NCBI GenBank assembly: GCA_013298205.1
Contig: JAAFJZ010000088.1
Location: 1 to 8,704, forward strand
DNA length: 8,704 nucleotides
Direction of reading: 5' to 3'
Source: Cytophagales bacterium
GTDB lineage: Bacteria > Bacteroidota > Bacteroidia > Cytophagales > UBA9547
Position numbers and translations under genes: made by a program. This document shows, piece by piece, positions 6,680 through 8,704 of the stretch. The notes below the pieces were generated by a model. It had not been told where the DNA came from. It searched no databases and worked only from the letters and a program-made list of their open reading frames with translations. The stretch's first letter is position 1. Each line of letters opens with the position of its first letter.

Positions 6680-7621
6680 ATGATGAACATCGTTTTTCTT
6701 GATTTTGGCACTTTATTTGACGTAAAAAATATTCATGTTTTAGAAAAATACGGAAAATTACGCCTTTTTCATCATACTTCGGCAGATGAAAAAGTTTCTC
6801 GTATGCAAGATGCAGAAATCGTAATTAGCAATAAAGCAATTATTAATCAAGAAGTTATGGAGCAATGCCCAAAGCTTCGCTTGATTTGTGTAGCAGCTAC
6901 GGGTATGAATAATATAGATTTGGCTTTTGCCAAATCTAAAGAGATTAGTGTAATGAATGTAAGCGATTACTCAACTCAAAGTGTGGCGCAACTTACGTTT
7001 ACATTGTTGTTGTCTATAATCAATTCTCCTTTTTACTACGATCAATATGTAAAATCTAAGCAATATACTGAAAGTCAATTTTTTACACATATAGGCAAGC
7101 CTTACAGTGAGATTGCAGGCAAAACTTGGGGCATTATTGGTATGGGTAATATAGGAAGGAAAGTGGCTCAAATAGCAGAAGCTTTTGGAGCAAAAGTAAT
7201 TTGGGCTTCTGTATCGGGTGCAAAAAGAGCAGAAAATTACACTGAAGTAGATTTGGAAAATTTGTTACAGAAATCTGATTTTGTAAGTATTCATACGCCA
7301 TTGACTGAAAAAACGAAAAACTTGATTAATTACGAAGCTTTACAATTGATGCAAAAACACTCTGTTTTGATTCAAGTAAGCCGTGGTGGCGTGGTTGTGG
7401 AAGCTGATTTGGTAAGAGCTTTGAATGAAAATATAATTGCAGGGGCAGGAATAGATGTTTTTGAAGTAGAGCCCATGCAAAAAGATTCAGTATATTTTCA
7501 GATTTTAAACCAAGAAAAAGTAGTTTTTAGCCCACATATTGCATGGGCGAGCGCTGAGGCTAGGGAGACATTGGTAGAGAAAATAGCCAAAAACATAGAA
7601 ACTTTTCAAAGAAATTCATAG
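6680..7621 (+). CDS. D-2-hydroxyacid dehydrogenase, glycerate dehydrogenase/hydroxypyruvate reductase type
   Basis: This 313-residue cytoplasmic enzyme belongs to the NAD-dependent D-isomer 2-hydroxyacid dehydrogenases, which reversibly reduce 2-keto acids. The Rossmann dinucleotide motif GMGNIG is at residues 154-159. The catalytic set is complete: Arg235 in VSRGGVV, Glu264 in DVFEVEP and His286 in SPHIAWAS. The regions TESQFFTHIGKPYSEIAGK and SPHIAWASAEARETLVEKI resemble the HprA-type glycerate dehydrogenases, so hydroxypyruvate/glycerate is the best substrate guess, but related enzymes act on other keto acids. The end of the second Rossmann strand reads VIWASVSG, without the usual acidic residue that selects NAD, so cofactor preference is open. 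It starts two bases after the crcB stop at a double ATG and is the last gene of the plus-strand run. Confidence 0.9.
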   Translation: MMNIVFLDFGTLFDVKNIHVLEKYGKLRLFHHTSADEKVSRMQDAEIVISNKAIINQEVMEQCPKLRLICVAATGMNNIDLAFAKSKEISVMNVSDYSTQSVAQLTFTLLLSIINSPFYYDQYVKSKQYTESQFFTHIGKPYSEIAGKTWGIIGMGNIGRKVAQIAEAFGAKVIWASVSGAKRAENYTEVDLENLLQKSDFVSIHTPLTEKTKNLINYEALQLMQKHSVLIQVSRGGVVVEADLVRALNENIIAGAGIDVFEVEPMQKDSVYFQILNQEKVVFSPHIAWASAEARETLVEKIAKNIETFQRNS

Positions 7622-7694
7622 TTGAATTTTGATAAGCTTTTTTATTTATCCATAAATTCTAATAGAGATTTACGAGTAATTTTAAAATTAAACT
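7622..7694. other. Convergent intergenic gap, possible weak bidirectional terminator
   Basis: This gap separates the converging dehydrogenase and murA genes. GATAA (7631-7635) can pair with TTATC (7646-7650) around a T-rich loop, and a 14-base AT palindrome lies at 7677-7690. Neither is a GC-rich stem followed by a T tract, so termination here is expected from the gene arrangement rather than shown by a strong signal. Confidence 0.3.
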
Positions 7695-8704
7695 TTAATT
7701 AATTCGTTTAATTTTTGCACCTAATGCATTTAGACGGATATCAATATCTGTATAACCTCTATCAATTTGCTCTACGTTGTCAATAATACTTTTACCATCA
7801 GCAGAAAGTGCAGCTATTAATAAAGAAACACCAGCTCTAATGTCCGGTGATGTCATTCTAATACCTCTTAATGCTATTTTTTTATCTAAGCCGATTACCG
7901 TAGCTCTATGCGGATCGCATAAAATAATTTGTGCACCCATATCTATGAGTTTATCTACAAAAAACAGTCGAGATTCAAACATTTTTTGATGAATGAGAAC
8001 AGTGCCTTTGGCTTGTGTAGCAACAACCAGAACTATACTTAATAAATCGGGAGTAAAGCCTGGCCAAGGGGCATCAGAAATAGTGAGCACTGAGCCATCT
8101 ATAAATGTTTCTATAGCATAATTGGGTTGAGCAGGAATGTAAATATCATCATTTTTAAATTCCATTTTAATCCCTAATTTTTGAAATACTTTAGGAATTA
8201 TGCCTAACATGTCTAAACGACAATTTTTAATAGTGAGTTCAGATCCTGTCATAGCCGCCATTCCTATAAAGCTGCCAATCTCAATCATATCAGGCAAAAT
8301 AGTATGATTTGTGCCTTTTAATTCTTTTACTCCATTGATTTTTAGCAAGTTAGATCCCATGCCTTCTATATGAGCGCCCATACTGATTAGCATACTGCAA
8401 AGTTGCTGTATATAAGGTTCGCACGCTGCATTATAAAGTGTAGTTGTTCCTTTTGCCAAAACAGCTGCCATTACTACATTTGCCGTACCTGTAACAGAGG
8501 CTTCATCTAAAAGTATATATTTACCTTCAAGCTGGTTTCCATCGATTTCATAATATTCAGTTTTGGAATTATATATAAATTTAGCCCCCAATTGTTCTAA
8601 GCCTAAAAAATGAGTATCTAATCTTCTTCTTCCTATTTTATCTCCACCAGGTTTGGGCAAACGAGATTTACCAAACCTCGCTAGCATTGGTCCTAAAAGC
8701 ATAA
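7695..8704 (-). CDS. murA: UDP-N-acetylglucosamine 1-carboxyvinyltransferase (partial, N-terminus beyond window)
   Basis: MurA transfers the enolpyruvyl group of phosphoenolpyruvate to UDP-GlcNAc, the first committed step of peptidoglycan synthesis in the cytoplasm. About 336 residues of a protein normally near 420-440 are present. The frame is still open at the right edge, and the Met encoded at 8702 (in MLLGPMLARFG) is internal, since this segment corresponds to the region just before residue 115 of E. coli MurA. Visible hallmarks are PGGDKIGRRRLDTH, SVTGTANVVMAAVLA, GFTPDLLS with the Asp equivalent to the E. coli catalytic base Asp305, and the C-terminal IDRGYTDIDIRLNALGAKI. The active-site loop carries Asp (codon 8640-8642) where most bacteria have the fosfomycin-binding Cys115, while the Arg equivalent to Arg120 is kept. 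Such Asp forms are active enzymes that resist fosfomycin. It converges on the dehydrogenase gene; its promoter lies outside the window. Confidence 0.95.
   Translation of the reverse strand, partial: MLLGPMLARFGKSRLPKPGGDKIGRRRLDTHFLGLEQLGAKFIYNSKTEYYEIDGNQLEGKYILLDEASVTGTANVVMAAVLAKGTTTLYNAACEPYIQQLCSMLISMGAHIEGMGSNLLKINGVKELKGTNHTILPDMIEIGSFIGMAAMTGSELTIKNCRLDMLGIIPKVFQKLGIKMEFKNDDIYIPAQPNYAIETFIDGSVLTISDAPWPGFTPDLLSIVLVVATQAKGTVLIHQKMFESRLFFVDKLIDMGAQIILCDPHRATVIGLDKKIALRGIRMTSPDIRAGVSLLIAALSADGKSIIDNVEQIDRGYTDIDIRLNALGAKIKRIN

Noticed and set aside
7677..7690. Perfect 14-base palindrome TAATTTTAAAATTA
   Set aside because: It is composed only of A and T, has no loop and lies in a convergent gap of the same composition; coincidence is likely.

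Overview
The window is AT-rich chromosomal DNA from a member of the Bacteroidota, and a Cytophagia-like lineage seems plausible. The evidence is a surface protein pairing a CarboxypepD_reg-like domain with a DUF5686 region, lipoprotein signal peptides, genes packed tightly without clear Shine-Dalgarno sites, a TAnnTTTG-type promoter element, and a MurA carrying PGGDKIGRRRLDTH at its active-site loop. The genus cannot be read from the sequence. I see no mobile element, CRISPR array, rRNA or tRNA gene.

Layout. (1) Positions 1-1338, minus strand: a small six-helix membrane protein of unknown function, followed one base later by nuoH, the membrane subunit H of respiratory complex I, which runs off the left edge. 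(2) Positions 1339-1812: a divergent intergenic region of about 470 bases. It holds a probable promoter for the minus-strand pair, a perfect 10-9-10 inverted repeat overlapping that promoter, and a cluster of four TTCAAAA heptamers in alternating orientation. (3) Positions 1813-7621, plus strand: five genes with gaps or overlaps of only a few bases, very probably one operon. They are a DUF5686 outer-membrane protein, a TPR-like lipoprotein, a second lipoprotein broken by a one-base frameshift in an A9 run, the fluoride channel crcB, and an NAD-dependent D-2-hydroxyacid dehydrogenase of the glycerate dehydrogenase type. (4) Positions 7622-7694: a short convergent gap. (5) Position 7695 to the right edge, minus strand: the C-terminal three quarters of murA, the first committed enzyme of peptidoglycan synthesis.

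How they fit together. The first three plus-strand genes look like a cell-envelope set: one predicted outer-membrane barrel protein and two lipoproteins, co-transcribed and spaced by exactly four bases each. A shared complex is an inference from position only. crcB and the dehydrogenase are housekeeping genes that seem to share the transcript. nuoH stands next to an unrelated gene instead of nuoG, so the complex I gene set is probably split at this point.

I did not find a clearly new biological system. The points most worth a second look are the A9 frameshift in the second lipoprotein, the Asp in place of the catalytic Cys in MurA (a change known to give fosfomycin insensitivity), the inverted repeats in the divergent promoter region, and the uncharacterised three-gene envelope set.
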